64,000 nucleotides of DNA from Sinomonas sp. P10A9 (GTDB lineage Bacteria; Actinomycetota; Actinomycetes; Actinomycetales; Micrococcaceae), in assembly GCF_041022165.1 (NCBI RefSeq), contig NZ_CP163302.1:496001-560000 (forward strand). Direction: 5' to 3'. Position numbers and translations under genes: made by a program. Below are positions 1 to 8,594 of this stretch, piece after piece. The notes below the pieces were generated by a model. It saw nothing but the letters and a program-made list of their open reading frames with translations, was not told the origin of the DNA and ran no database searches. How positions within the stretch are numbered: position 1 is the stretch's first letter; each line of letters begins with the position of its first letter.

Positions 1-9
1 ACATGACCA

Positions 10-29
10 TAAGATTCTGTTGTGCAGAA
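10..29 (+). promoter_or_regulatory. -10 element and palindromic operator at the iclR start
   Basis: TAAGAT at 10-15 is a plausible -10. The palindrome TTCTG-N5-CAGAA covers 15-29, overlapping the presumed transcription start and the GTG at 22. A second copy with identical arms lies at 832-846. Confidence 0.5.
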
Positions 30-831
30 GTTTCAGATCGTGAAGAAGCCGGCCTACGCGATTGAATCGGTAGACAATGCGCTCCAGCTCATCCTCATGC
101 TCCAAGAGCGCGACTCGGTGCGCGTCCACGAGGCGGCGGAACGGCTCGGCGTGGCGCAGTCCACCGCGCACCGTCTGCTCGCGACGCTCGTCTACCGGGG
201 GTTCGCGCTCCAGGACGAGGGCCGCCGGTATACCGCCGGGCCGGCGTTCTCGGACGACTCCCGCCACGGCCGGCTGCAGGACGTCGTGGCCCGAGCTCTC
301 CCGCACCTCGACGAGCTCACGGCGGCGGTAGGGGAGACGAGCAACCTCGTGACGCGGTTCGGAACGAGTGTGCGCTTCCTCGCGAGTGCCGAGTCCCGCC
401 AGATCCTGCGGGTGGGAGACCGGACTGGGTCCGTGCTTCCCGCGAGACTGTCCTCGGGCGGCAAGGCCATGCTTGCGACCCTCGACCCTGCAACCCTCCG
501 CCAGCTGTTCACGGGCCGAGGCGCGCAGATGTCCGGCGAGCAGCTCGGCGAGGAGGCGCTCCGCGCGCTCGAGGCCGAGCTCGCCGCGGTGCGCGAAAGC
601 GGCGTGGCCATCAACAGGGGCCTCACCGAGCCGGGGCTCGTCGCGATGGGCGCCGCCGTCCCGGCGCCGGGCGGCGGCTCGTCCCACCGCGCGTGGCTGG
701 GGGTCTCGCTCAGCGTGCCGGACTCGCGGGCAGGGGCGCTCGACGAGCCGGAAACCCGCGAGGCACTCCTGGCGTGCTGCAGCAGCATCGCGGCCTCGCT
801 CGATGCAGCGGGGCTCACCGAGCCACGCTGA
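22..831 (+). CDS. IclR family transcriptional regulator
   Basis: A 269-residue regulator of usual IclR length. The winged helix-turn-helix lies at about residues 10-70 (AIESVDNALQLI, then RLGVAQSTAHRLLATL as the recognition region). The effector-binding domain follows, with the family motif LSSGGKAML near residue 145. The GTG at 22 is preferred because TAAGAT (10-15) sits exactly six bases upstream, the spacing seen for several leaderless genes in this window; a GTG at 40 is the alternative. A 15-bp palindrome overlaps the start codon and suggests autoregulation. The gene converges on the Rieske/reductase pair. The ligand is unknown; control of aromatic catabolism would be typical of the family but is inference. 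Confidence 0.88.
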   Translation: MQKFQIVKKPAYAIESVDNALQLILMLQERDSVRVHEAAERLGVAQSTAHRLLATLVYRGFALQDEGRRYTAGPAFSDDSRHGRLQDVVARALPHLDELTAAVGETSNLVTRFGTSVRFLASAESRQILRVGDRTGSVLPARLSSGGKAMLATLDPATLRQLFTGRGAQMSGEQLGEEALRALEAELAAVRESGVAINRGLTEPGLVAMGAAVPAPGGGSSHRAWLGVSLSVPDSRAGALDEPETREALLACCSSIAASLDAAGLTEPR

Positions 832-846
832 TTCTGCTCTACAGAA
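832..846. promoter_or_regulatory. Second copy of the iclR palindrome
   Basis: TTCTG-CTCTA-CAGAA begins one base after the iclR stop codon, in the gap between convergent genes. Its arms are identical to those at 15-29. It may be an auxiliary operator for looping; no promoter is evident beside it. Confidence 0.4.
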
Positions 847-855
847 GATAAAGGT

Positions 856-2127
856 TCAGCGCGCGAGCTTCCGCGGATCGACCGTCGGGTCGGCGAGGCG
901 CTCGGGGTCCGGGATGATCCCCCGGTCGATGATGCGGCGCGCGGCCCGGACGACGAGCGGCTGGTCAACGGCCGCGCACCCGAGCAGGCGACCGTCCTCG
1001 GCGAGGAGGAAGGCTGCTGCAGGGACCCCCGTGACCGTCCCGTCCTCCGTGCGGAGGACGACGCGCGCGCCCGGCTCCTGACGTGCATCCATCGTGCCGA
1101 CCGCCTCAGCGTGCACGCCGTAGCGGTCCGACCAGAACCACGGCGCTCCGAACTCCGCCGGCGCCTGGCCGAGCAGGCCCGCCGCCGCGGCCTGGCCCGA
1201 ACGCACGGCGGCTTCCCAGTGCTTTGCTCGCCGCGCTGCGCCCCCGCGCACGACGTCGTCCGGTCGCCGCGTGCGGGTCGCGTCGCCGGCGGCGAAGATC
1301 GCCGGGCGGGATGTGGAGCCGTCGGAGCCGACGAGGATCCCGTCGTCCACGTCGAGGCCTGCGGCCTCGGCGACGTCGGTGTCCGGGGTGATCCCGATGC
1401 CGGCCACGACGATGTCGGCGGGAACGGAGCGGCCATCGGCGAGCCGCACGAGGTGCGGGGCGGCGTCGTGCGTCCCGTCCTCGATCGCCGCCGGCAGGCC
1501 GGTGACCGTGCGGACGCCGTGCTCTGCGTGCATCGCGTGCAGTCTGCGCGCGAGGTGCTCGCCCATCGCGGGGCCGAGGGGGAGGTCGATCGGGTCGATG
1601 AGAGTCACGTTGCCGCCCAGCGACGCGGCGGCGGAGGCCACCTCGGCGCCGATGAGCCCCGCGCCCACGATCACGATCCGCGCGCCCGGGACGAGCACGC
1701 GGCGCAGGGCATCGGCGTCGGCGCGGGACCGGAGGGTTAGCGCGTGCTGACCGCCGGGGATTGCGAGGCGCCGCGGGAGGCCGCCCGTCGCGAGAAGGAT
1801 GCGGTCGGCGGCGAGGACCCGCCCGTCGTCGAGCGTCACCGACGGGTTCTGGCCGGAGGCGTCCAGGGCGGTTGCACGCGAGGCGACCACCGCGACGTCG
1901 TGCTCGCCGTACCAGCGCGCCGGCGCGAAGAGGATCTTCGCAGAGTCCTCGGTGCCCAGGAGGTAGCCCTTGCTCAGGGGCGGTCGGTCGTAGGGCAGGC
2001 CCTCGGGGGAGAGGATGGTGAGGACGCCGCCGTAGCCGCGGGCGCGCAGCTCCTGCGCGGCGCTGAAGCCTGCGACGCCGCCGCCCAGGATGACGATGCT
2101 GTGGGGGAGGGCAGGCGGAGCGCTCAC
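856..2127 (-). CDS. FAD-dependent ferredoxin reductase (NAD(P)/FAD oxidoreductase)
   Basis: A 423-residue pyridine-nucleotide-disulfide-type flavoprotein that moves electrons from NAD(P)H to a ferredoxin. The FAD-binding motif is near the N-terminus (IVILGGGVAGFSAAQEL) and a second Rossmann motif (IVIVGAGLIGAEVASA) lies near residue 150; GDAT-type FAD contacts follow around residue 270. The GTG at 2127 is chosen because the FAD motif must be near the N-terminus and because this places the gene ten bases after the Rieske ferredoxin gene. It resembles reductases of ring-hydroxylating dioxygenases (HcaD/BphA4-like), but no oxygenase subunits lie in this window, so the partner is unknown. Confidence 0.87.
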   Translation of the reverse strand: MSAPPALPHSIVILGGGVAGFSAAQELRARGYGGVLTILSPEGLPYDRPPLSKGYLLGTEDSAKILFAPARWYGEHDVAVVASRATALDASGQNPSVTLDDGRVLAADRILLATGGLPRRLAIPGGQHALTLRSRADADALRRVLVPGARIVIVGAGLIGAEVASAAASLGGNVTLIDPIDLPLGPAMGEHLARRLHAMHAEHGVRTVTGLPAAIEDGTHDAAPHLVRLADGRSVPADIVVAGIGITPDTDVAEAAGLDVDDGILVGSDGSTSRPAIFAAGDATRTRRPDDVVRGGAARRAKHWEAAVRSGQAAAAGLLGQAPAEFGAPWFWSDRYGVHAEAVGTMDARQEPGARVVLRTEDGTVTGVPAAAFLLAEDGRLLGCAAVDQPLVVRAARRIIDRGIIPDPERLADPTVDPRKLAR

Positions 2128-2137
2128 AGCGGCGCCG

Positions 2138-2494
2138 TCACTGCGCGCAGGCCTCCGGGTCGGCGTCCGCGCCCGGGTACAGGACGATCTGGCCGTCGCG
2201 GACCTCGACCCGGTGGGTACGAGCATCCACGGTGGCCGGCAGGCACGTGACCTTGCCGGTGCGGAGGCTGAAGCTCGAGGAGTGCAGAGGGCACTCGACC
2301 TCCTCGCCCTCGATCCAGCCCTCGGCGAGCGATGCTTCCTCGTGCGTGCACGTGTCGTTGAGCGCGAAGAAGCAGCCCGTCTCGGCGTGGAAGACGGCGA
2401 TGGCCTCGGCGAAGCCAGACTCCTCCGGTTCGACGACCTTCGCGGTGCCCTCCTCGATCTCGCCTGTGCTGCCGACCACGATTCCTTCGCTCAT
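2138..2494 (-). CDS. Rieske [2Fe-2S] ferredoxin
   Basis: A small ferredoxin of 118 residues. The Rieske cluster ligands are clear: C49-T-H51 and C68-P-L-H71. Length fits the stand-alone ferredoxins of dioxygenase systems (HcaC/BphA3-like) and also the NirD-type fold. It probably passes electrons from the reductase encoded directly downstream to an oxygenase elsewhere. The ATG at 2494 has GGAG close upstream; an in-frame GTG at 2503 would add three residues. Confidence 0.87.
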   Translation of the reverse strand: MSEGIVVGSTGEIEEGTAKVVEPEESGFAEAIAVFHAETGCFFALNDTCTHEEASLAEGWIEGEEVECPLHSSSFSLRTGKVTCLPATVDARTHRVEVRDGQIVLYPGADADPEACAQ

Positions 2495-2598
2495 GGGCTC
2501 CACTCTACCGAGAGGCGTCGTGCAGGTTCGCGAAGGAGATTGGCGGCCCGGACCCGTGAGGCTGCGCGGCCCCGACCCGCGAGACTGCGCAGCCCGGG

Positions 2599-3408
2599 CT
2601 ACTTGCTCTCGGCGAGCTTGCCGCCCGCGATGCGCAGGCGTCGCTGGGCGCGGCGGGCCACCGAGGAGTCATGGGTCACGAGGACAATCGTGAGGCCCTG
2701 ACGCCAGAGCGTCTCGAAGAGGTCCATGATCTCGTCCCGCGTGCCTTCGTCGAGGTTGCCCGTGGGCTCGTCGGCGAGCAGCACCTTGGGCCTCTTCGCG
2801 AGGGCCCGGGCAATCGCGACGCGCTGCTGCTGGCCGCCGGAGAGCTCTCCGGGACGGTGCGACGCGCGGTCGCCGAGCCCGACCGACGCGAGCGACTGGG
2901 TGGCCCGCTCGGCGCGCTCCTGTGCCGGGAGGCCCAGCGGCGCGAGGCCCATCTCCACGTTGTCCTGAGCCGTGAGCGTGGGGATGAGGTTGAACGACTG
3001 GAATACGAAGCCCACCTCGTGCGCGCGGATGTCCGCCAGTTCGCGGTCCCGCAGCTTCGAGATCTCGTGCCCGGCGAGCGTCACGGTGCCGGACGTCGGG
3101 CGGTCGAGGGCCCCGAGCATCTGGAGGAGAGTGGACTTCCCGCCGCCCGTGGGACCCTGGATGGCCACAAGCTGCCCGGTCGGGATGGTGAGATCAACGC
3201 CGTCGAGCGCGTGGACTTCGCCCCGGGACTGGCGGTACGTCTTGCTGACGCCCACGAGCTGGAACATCGCTCCTGGGGCTGTAGCAGGGGCTGGGGCCGT
3301 GTCTGCCGCCGGTGCTGGTGCCACGGGCCGCTGGGCCTCATCCGGCGTCGTCGTGCTCTGCATCGCTGGTGCTTCCTTCTCGAGTCGTTTCTCGTCCTGG
3401 ACGCTCAT
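2599..3408 (-). CDS. MacB/LolD-type ABC transporter ATP-binding protein
   Basis: A 269-residue ATPase of an efflux or lipoprotein-type ABC system. Walker A is GPTGGGKST (the family usually has GPSGSGKST), followed by the Q-loop VFQSFNLIP, the signature LSGGQQQR, Walker [10 protein letters not shown] and the H-loop THD. About 45 Ala/Pro/Thr-rich residues precede the domain, which is unusual for the family. The start ATG shares one base with the stop codon of the permease gene (TAATG), so the two are translationally coupled. The longer reading frame upstream of 3408 is a shadow of the permease gene. Confidence 0.9.
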   Translation of the reverse strand: MSVQDEKRLEKEAPAMQSTTTPDEAQRPVAPAPAADTAPAPATAPGAMFQLVGVSKTYRQSRGEVHALDGVDLTIPTGQLVAIQGPTGGGKSTLLQMLGALDRPTSGTVTLAGHEISKLRDRELADIRAHEVGFVFQSFNLIPTLTAQDNVEMGLAPLGLPAQERAERATQSLASVGLGDRASHRPGELSGGQQQRVAIARALAKRPKVLLADEPTGNLDEGTRDEIMDLFETLWRQGLTIVLVTHDSSVARRAQRRLRIAGGKLAESK

Positions 3409-4943
3409 TACGCCACGCTCCGCAGCGCCTCGGCCGGCTGGAGCCGCGCGGCCCGCCACCCGCCGACAATTCCGGCGATGACCCCGCCGGCGATGGCGAT
3501 GCCCACGGCGATGAGCACGATCGCGGGCGTGATCGGAGCGCCGAGCACCACCTGGGCGGCGCTCGCGCCGCCGAAGCCGCCTGGCCCCTGTCCCGGCCCG
3601 CCGGACTGCGCAGCCTGGCCCGCTGCCTGCCGCGCCGCCTGGCCGGCCGCCTGTCCCGCACCGCCTTGGCCGCCGAAGCCGCGGCCCACGCCGGCGGAGG
3701 CGCTGAGGGTCGGGGCGAAGATGTTCAGCAGCACTACTGCGATGAGCCCGACGGCGATCCCACCCACGGCGCCGATGCCCGACTGCACGAGCGACTCGCC
3801 GGCGACCTGCCGCACGATGGCCGAGTTGCGCCAGCCGATGGCCTTGAGCGTGCCGAACTCCCGCGTGCGCCGCGACACCCCGGAGAGCGTCAGGAGCGCC
3901 GCGAGGAGGAAGGCCGCGACGAGGACCGCGACCGAAAGCCACAGGCCCAGGCCCGAGACGAGGCTCGACGCGTTCGCGAGCGAGCCCGAGACGTTGGCGG
4001 CGAGGTCATCCTGCGTGTTGACGGTCTCGTCCGGGAGGGCCTTCTGGAGCGCGGCCTTGACCGCGGCGAGCTGATCCGATGAGGACGCCTTGACGTAGAC
4101 GGAGCTCACGGCCCCGGCCTGTGACGAGAGGGTCTGCGCGACGTCGAGCGGGACGTAGACGTTCGCCGCCGTCTCGGACTCGGACCCTGTCGCGGAGACG
4201 ATCCCCACGATCGTGAAGTCCGTGCCGCCCACGTTCACGGTCCCGCCGAGCGTGAGGCTCGCCGTCGTCGCGTAGGAGGAATCCACGACGGCGTTGTGCT
4301 GGCCGACGTCCTGCGTGCCGAGAGCACGGCCCTGTGACACGGAGGCCGACGCGAGGGGGCCGACGGTGGAGGCGCTGCCGTCGATGCCCAGGACGCTGAA
4401 CGAGTTGACGCCGAAGGAGCCGCCGGGGCCGCGCTGGCCCTGCCCGGTTGCCGTCTGGCCCTCGCCGGATGGGGCCGGGGCGGTGGGGGCGGCGGTCGGC
4501 GCGCTGCCCGAACCGGTGCCGGTCTGGGTCAGCTGCCCGTTGAGCGTGATGTTCATGAGGGACAGCGCCGCCGAGGCCGACTGGACTCCCGTGGTCGCCT
4601 TGACCGTATCGGCCGACGTCCCTGCGAAGGTCGACGCGCCACGGCCCGAGATGAGCCTGGACTGGCTCACGGAGGTCGAGGAGCCGGTGCCCGACTGGCC
4701 GTTGACGTCGAACCGCTGGCCCGGCTGCGCGCCGGCCGTCGGCGCCGCGGGCGCCTTGGTCACCGTGATGTCGGTGCCGACGCCGTACACGGTGGCGAGC
4801 GCCGCCTTCTGCGCGTCCCGCACCCCGGCGGACAGGGCATTGACGACGATGACGAGGGCGATGGCCAGAGCCAGGGCAATGGCGATGATGGCGGTCTGCT
4901 TCCGCCGCCCTGACAGCTCTCGCCGCAGGTACCGAGCAAACAT
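3408..4943 (-). CDS. MacB-like ABC transporter permease (FtsX domain)
   Basis: A 511-residue permease with one N-terminal membrane segment (about residues 17-40), a large extracytoplasmic MacB-type domain (about 45-320), and three C-terminal membrane segments in an FtsX domain. The last loop carries a low-complexity stretch rich in Gly, Gln and Ala (GGQGGAGQAAGQAARQAAGQ) of unknown use. It pairs with the ATPase overlapping at its 3' end. A TAGCGT hexamer at 4988-4993 on the minus strand may be its -10. The substrate cannot be read from the sequence; antimicrobial peptide or lipid export is typical of the family. Confidence 0.87.
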   Translation of the reverse strand: MFARYLRRELSGRRKQTAIIAIALALAIALVIVVNALSAGVRDAQKAALATVYGVGTDITVTKAPAAPTAGAQPGQRFDVNGQSGTGSSTSVSQSRLISGRGASTFAGTSADTVKATTGVQSASAALSLMNITLNGQLTQTGTGSGSAPTAAPTAPAPSGEGQTATGQGQRGPGGSFGVNSFSVLGIDGSASTVGPLASASVSQGRALGTQDVGQHNAVVDSSYATTASLTLGGTVNVGGTDFTIVGIVSATGSESETAANVYVPLDVAQTLSSQAGAVSSVYVKASSSDQLAAVKAALQKALPDETVNTQDDLAANVSGSLANASSLVSGLGLWLSVAVLVAAFLLAALLTLSGVSRRTREFGTLKAIGWRNSAIVRQVAGESLVQSGIGAVGGIAVGLIAVVLLNIFAPTLSASAGVGRGFGGQGGAGQAAGQAARQAAGQAAQSGGPGQGPGGFGGASAAQVVLGAPITPAIVLIAVGIAIAGGVIAGIVGGWRAARLQPAEALRSVA

Positions 4944-5079
4944 GGGGTGTCCCTTCGCTGCGCGGGCCTTCGCCGCGCCTGCCTCCGACGCTAGGGACGC
5001 ACCCTATGGGCGTTGTAGGGCGAAGCTGTGGTGCGGCTGTGGTGGGCTGTGCGATGGGCAGGCCAGGCGTTCCCGAGCG

Positions 5080-6114
5080 TCAGCGAGCGGGGGGCGCCGT
5101 TGACTCGCGGATCACGAGCTGGGTCGCTAGCTCAACGCGGTGCGAGTCGAGCTGCTCGCCGCGCGCCTGCCGCAGGACGGTCCGGAGCGCGGCCCTGCCC
5201 ATGTCGTGCAGGGGCTGTGCCACGGAGGTCAGGGCGGGAACGGAGTCTTCGGCGAGCGTTGTGCCGTCGAATCCGACGAGGCTCAGGTCCTCCGGCACCC
5301 GGATCCCTCGCCGTCTGGCTTCCCTCAGCACGCCGACGGCGATCGCGTCGTTGCCCGCGAAGATCGCTGTGGGCGGCTCGGGCATCGTCAGGAGCGCCGA
5401 GAGGCCCTCGACGCCGTACTCCGCGCGGAAGTTCCCGTGGATCACGAGCTCCGGCCCAAACCCGATACCGCGCGACATGAGGGCGGACATGTAGCCATGG
5501 AGACGCGCCTGGTTGCACTCGGCGGACTTCGGTCCGCCGAGGTAGGCGATGCGCCGGTGGCCGAGGTCCAGGAGGTGCTCGGCCGCGGCCCGGCCGCCCG
5601 CCCAGTTGGTTGCCCCGACGCTCACGACGTCCCCGGGCGGCGGGTTGAGCGGGTCGATCACGACGACGGGGATCTGGCGCCGCCGGAACGCCATGAGCTG
5701 CGCCTCGGCGAAGGCCGAGGTCACGACGATCAGCCCCGCACGCCCCTCGTCGACCATGCGCTGCGCCCTCCGGGACAGATCGTGCCCCCCGGCCGGGGCA
5801 TGCTGGGTCGCGCTGAGCATGACCTCGACGCCGGCCTCGGCCGCGTAGTCGAGGATGCCGTTGAGCACGGTCAGAGAGTAGTTCGAGTTGACCGAGTCAA
5901 ACGCGACCTCGACGACGGAGGGGCCGGCCGCTGTGCGGCGCTGGCCGGGGGACTGGTAGCCCGCGTCCTCGAGCGCGGCCAGCACCTTGGCCCGCGTCTG
6001 GGGCGCGACGTCCTCGCGCCCGTTGACCACCTTCGACACGGTGGGCGCGGAGACGCCGGTGAGGCGCGCGATGGCGGCCAGAGTGGTCTTCCCGCCGGTC
6101 GTGGTGAGGGTCAT
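5080..6114 (-). CDS. LacI family transcriptional repressor
   Basis: A 344-residue repressor. The N-terminal helix-turn-helix reads TLAAIARLTGVSAPTVSKVVNG and is followed by the hinge and a periplasmic-binding-protein-like sugar domain. It is divergent from the sugar ABC/catabolic operon that begins at 6370. The ATG at 6114 directly precedes the HTH; an upstream extension in the same frame lacks support. Near-identical palindromes in front of both this gene (6130-6142) and the operon (6312-6327) suggest that it represses the operon and itself. The inducer is probably the transported sugar or a derivative. Confidence 0.9.
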   Translation of the reverse strand: MTLTTTGGKTTLAAIARLTGVSAPTVSKVVNGREDVAPQTRAKVLAALEDAGYQSPGQRRTAAGPSVVEVAFDSVNSNYSLTVLNGILDYAAEAGVEVMLSATQHAPAGGHDLSRRAQRMVDEGRAGLIVVTSAFAEAQLMAFRRRQIPVVVIDPLNPPPGDVVSVGATNWAGGRAAAEHLLDLGHRRIAYLGGPKSAECNQARLHGYMSALMSRGIGFGPELVIHGNFRAEYGVEGLSALLTMPEPPTAIFAGNDAIAVGVLREARRRGIRVPEDLSLVGFDGTTLAEDSVPALTSVAQPLHDMGRAALRTVLRQARGEQLDSHRVELATQLVIRESTAPPAR

Positions 6115-6129
6115 GGCCGTCCGAACTTT

Positions 6130-6142
6130 CGAAATTATTTCG
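6130..6142. promoter_or_regulatory. LacI-type operator, repressor side
   Basis: CGAAAT-T-ATTTCG is a perfect 13-bp palindrome 15 bases upstream of the LacI-family start codon. It shares the CGAAA...TTTCG arms with the site at 6312-6327. Confidence 0.6.
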
Positions 6143-6260
6143 TACCGTTTCAGTCTGGCCGTGGAGCCGTGTCGAGTCAACTCTTCGGCGGCTCCTCACC
6201 ATCGCAGCGAAAGCGGGATGGATCATTCGTCAATGTCTTGAACTTTTTCCCTGAAACCCG

Positions 6261-6290
6261 TTGACCGTGATCTGAGTCACCCATTACGGT
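6261..6290 (+). promoter_or_regulatory. Promoter of the sugar operon
   Basis: TTGACC at 6261-6266 and TACGGT at 6285-6290 are separated by 18 bases. Transcription would start near 6297, just before the palindromic operator. Confidence 0.55.
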
Positions 6291-6311
6291 TGCACTGCAA
6301 GCCGAAATCTA

Positions 6312-6327
6312 TTCGAAACATTTCGAA
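6312..6327. promoter_or_regulatory. LacI-type operator, operon side
   Basis: TTCGAAA-CA-TTTCGAA is a perfect inverted repeat with 7-bp arms, placed just downstream of the predicted transcription start, where a bound repressor would block initiation or early elongation. Confidence 0.65.
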
Positions 6328-6369
6328 GCCTTGCGGTCACTGACGACCCCAGAGGATGAACGGAAGACC

Positions 6370-7689
6370 ATGAACATTCGGAAACTGCGCACGGCCGCCA
6401 CCGCGGTCGCCGCCGGAGCACTTGCCCTCACTCTTGCCGCGTGCGGCTCGGCGGGACCGGGGGGAGCGGCGGTCAGCGCCGACTCGGCGACCATGTGGGG
6501 CCTGACCGGAGGCAACCAGCCGGTGCTCCAGAAGTCGGTCGACGCGTGGAACTCGGCCCACGCGGGCGAGTCCATCAAGCTCGACTTCTTCGCGAACGAC
6601 GCCTATAAGACCAAGGTCCGCACTGCCGTCGGCGCTGGCCAGGGGCCCACGTTCATCTACGGCTGGGGCGGCGGCGTGCTCAAGTCGTACGTCGACGCCG
6701 GCCAGGTCGAGGACCTCACGTCCTTCCTCTCCCAGAACCCGGACGTCAAGGACCGCTACCTGCCCTCTGTGCTCCAGAACGGCCAGGTCAACGGGAAGCA
6801 GTACGCGATCCCGAACAACAACGCCCAGCCCGTGGTCCTCTACTTCAACAAGGACCTCTTCGCGAAGATCGGGGCGCAGCCGCCCACCACGTGGGATGAG
6901 CTCATGGCGCTCGTGCCCAAGTTCAAGGCCGCCGGCATCGCCCCCTTCGCGCTCGGCGGGCAGTCGAAGTGGCCAGACCTCATGTGGCTCGAGTACCTCG
7001 TGGATCGCATCGGCGGCCCCCAGGCGTTCGCGGACATCGCGGCGAACAAGCCCAGCGCGTGGTCCAACCCCGCCGTGGCCGAGGCCCTGACGAAGATTCA
7101 GCAGCTCGTCGACGCGGGCGGATTCGTCAACGGCTTCTCATCCATCGCCGCGGACAGCAACGCGGACCAGGCGCTCCTCTACACGGGCAAGGCCGCCATG
7201 ATCCTGCAGGGCGGCTGGATCTACCAGGGCATGAAGACGAACGCGGCCGACGCCATCAAGGGCGGCAAGATCGGCTGGACGACCTTCCCGGCCGTTGCCG
7301 GCGGCAAGGGCGATCCGGCGGGCATCGTGGGCAACCCCTCCAACTTCTGGTCGGTCTCCTCGAAGGGCACCGAGGCACAGAAGAAGGCCGCGCTCGACTA
7401 CGTCAAGAGCGGCATGTTCACCGACGCCGACACTCAGACCCTCATCGACTCGGGCGCTGTGCCCGTGGTCAAGGGCATTGAGGGCAAACTGGCGGCGTCC
7501 CCGGACAAGGACTTCCTGACGTTCGTGTACGGCATGGTCAAGAACGCCCCGAGCTTCACCCTCTCGTGGGACCAGGCCCTCAGCCCGGCCCAGGGCGACG
7601 CGATGCTCGCCAACCTCGACCAGATCTTCCTCAAGAAGATCACTCCCGAGCAGTTCGTCAGCACGATGAACGCGACGATCGGCAAGTAG
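6370..7689 (+). CDS. Sugar ABC transporter substrate-binding lipoprotein
   Basis: A 439-residue extracellular binding protein of the carbohydrate (family 1/MsmE-like) type. The signal sequence ends in the lipobox LAAC with the lipidated cysteine at residue 25. The body has the expected features (YGWGGGVLKSYVDAG, YFNKDLFAKIG, PTTWDEL, ALGGQSKWPDL). The ATG at 6370 is preceded by GGAAG. Two bases separate its stop from the first permease. No ATPase is encoded in the operon, so a shared MsiK-like ATPase from elsewhere is likely needed, as is common in actinobacteria. Confidence 0.92.
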   Translation: MNIRKLRTAATAVAAGALALTLAACGSAGPGGAAVSADSATMWGLTGGNQPVLQKSVDAWNSAHAGESIKLDFFANDAYKTKVRTAVGAGQGPTFIYGWGGGVLKSYVDAGQVEDLTSFLSQNPDVKDRYLPSVLQNGQVNGKQYAIPNNNAQPVVLYFNKDLFAKIGAQPPTTWDELMALVPKFKAAGIAPFALGGQSKWPDLMWLEYLVDRIGGPQAFADIAANKPSAWSNPAVAEALTKIQQLVDAGGFVNGFSSIAADSNADQALLYTGKAAMILQGGWIYQGMKTNAADAIKGGKIGWTTFPAVAGGKGDPAGIVGNPSNFWSVSSKGTEAQKKAALDYVKSGMFTDADTQTLIDSGAVPVVKGIEGKLAASPDKDFLTFVYGMVKNAPSFTLSWDQALSPAQGDAMLANLDQIFLKKITPEQFVSTMNATIGK

Positions 7690-7691
7690 GG

Positions 7692-8594
7692 ATGGCCTTC
7701 ACCAGCACCGCCTCCCGGCGGGCCCGCGAGAGCGGCCCGTCGGGGTGGCTGGCCGCTCCGGCCCTCGTCTTCTTCCTCGTCTTCGCGGTGATCCCGCTGG
7801 CCGGCGTCGTGGCCCTGAGCTTCACGAAGTGGGACGGCCTGAGTGAGATCACGTTCGACGGCGTTGCCTCCTGGGCGCGCACCCTCACCGACCCGGTGAC
7901 CGCCAACGCGCTCTGGGTGACGGCGAAGATCATGGTTTTCTCCTACGTGGTCCAGACGCCGATCAGCCTCCTCCTCGGGGTCTTCACGGCCGGAGGTCAG
8001 CGCTACCGGGCCGTTCTCGCGGTCCTGTACTTCCTCCCGCTCCTGCTCTCCTCGGCGGCGATCGCGATCGCGTACAAGGCGCTCCTCGATCCGAACTTCG
8101 GCATGGGCGCGGGCCTCGGTCTTCCGGCCCTCGCACAGGACTGGCTCGGCAACTCCGACCTCGTGCTCTTCGTCGTGGTGTTCGTCATCGCCTGGCAGTT
8201 CGTGCCGTTCCACACGCTCATCTACCAAGGCGGCGTGCGGCAGATCCCGGGCTCCCTCTACGAGGCGGCGCAGATCGACGGCGCGGGCCGCCTGCAGCAG
8301 TTCTTCGCGATCACGCTCCCGCAGCTCAAGTACACGATCATCACGTCGTCGACCCTCATGGCCGTGGGATCGCTCGCGTACTTCGACCTCATCTTCGTCC
8401 TCACGGGCGGCGGGCCCGGTTACTCGACTCGCCTCCTGCCCCTGCACATGTACCTGACCGGATTCAAGGCCAACGACATGGGCGCCGCCAGCGCGCTCGG
8501 GGTGATCCTCGTCGTCGTCGGCCTCGCCCTCGCGCTCATCCTGCAGCGTCTCGGCGGCACGAACCGCAAGGCCAGCCAATTGGAGGGTGCCTGA
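7692..8594 (+). CDS. Sugar ABC transporter permease (MalF/UgpA-like)
   Basis: A 300-residue inner-membrane permease with about six membrane segments. The coupling (EAA) motif reads LYEAAQIDGAGRLQQF near residue 190. The ATG follows the binding-protein stop by two bases, and the stop overlaps the next permease by one base (TGATG). It forms a heterodimeric channel with the next gene product. Confidence 0.91.
   Translation: MAFTSTASRRARESGPSGWLAAPALVFFLVFAVIPLAGVVALSFTKWDGLSEITFDGVASWARTLTDPVTANALWVTAKIMVFSYVVQTPISLLLGVFTAGGQRYRAVLAVLYFLPLLLSSAAIAIAYKALLDPNFGMGAGLGLPALAQDWLGNSDLVLFVVVFVIAWQFVPFHTLIYQGGVRQIPGSLYEAAQIDGAGRLQQFFAITLPQLKYTIITSSTLMAVGSLAYFDLIFVLTGGGPGYSTRLLPLHMYLTGFKANDMGAASALGVILVVVGLALALILQRLGGTNRKASQLEGA

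Noticed and set aside
3409..3942. Extension of the ABC ATPase upstream of 3408
   Set aside because: It overlaps the permease gene in another frame; the TAATG junction sets the start.
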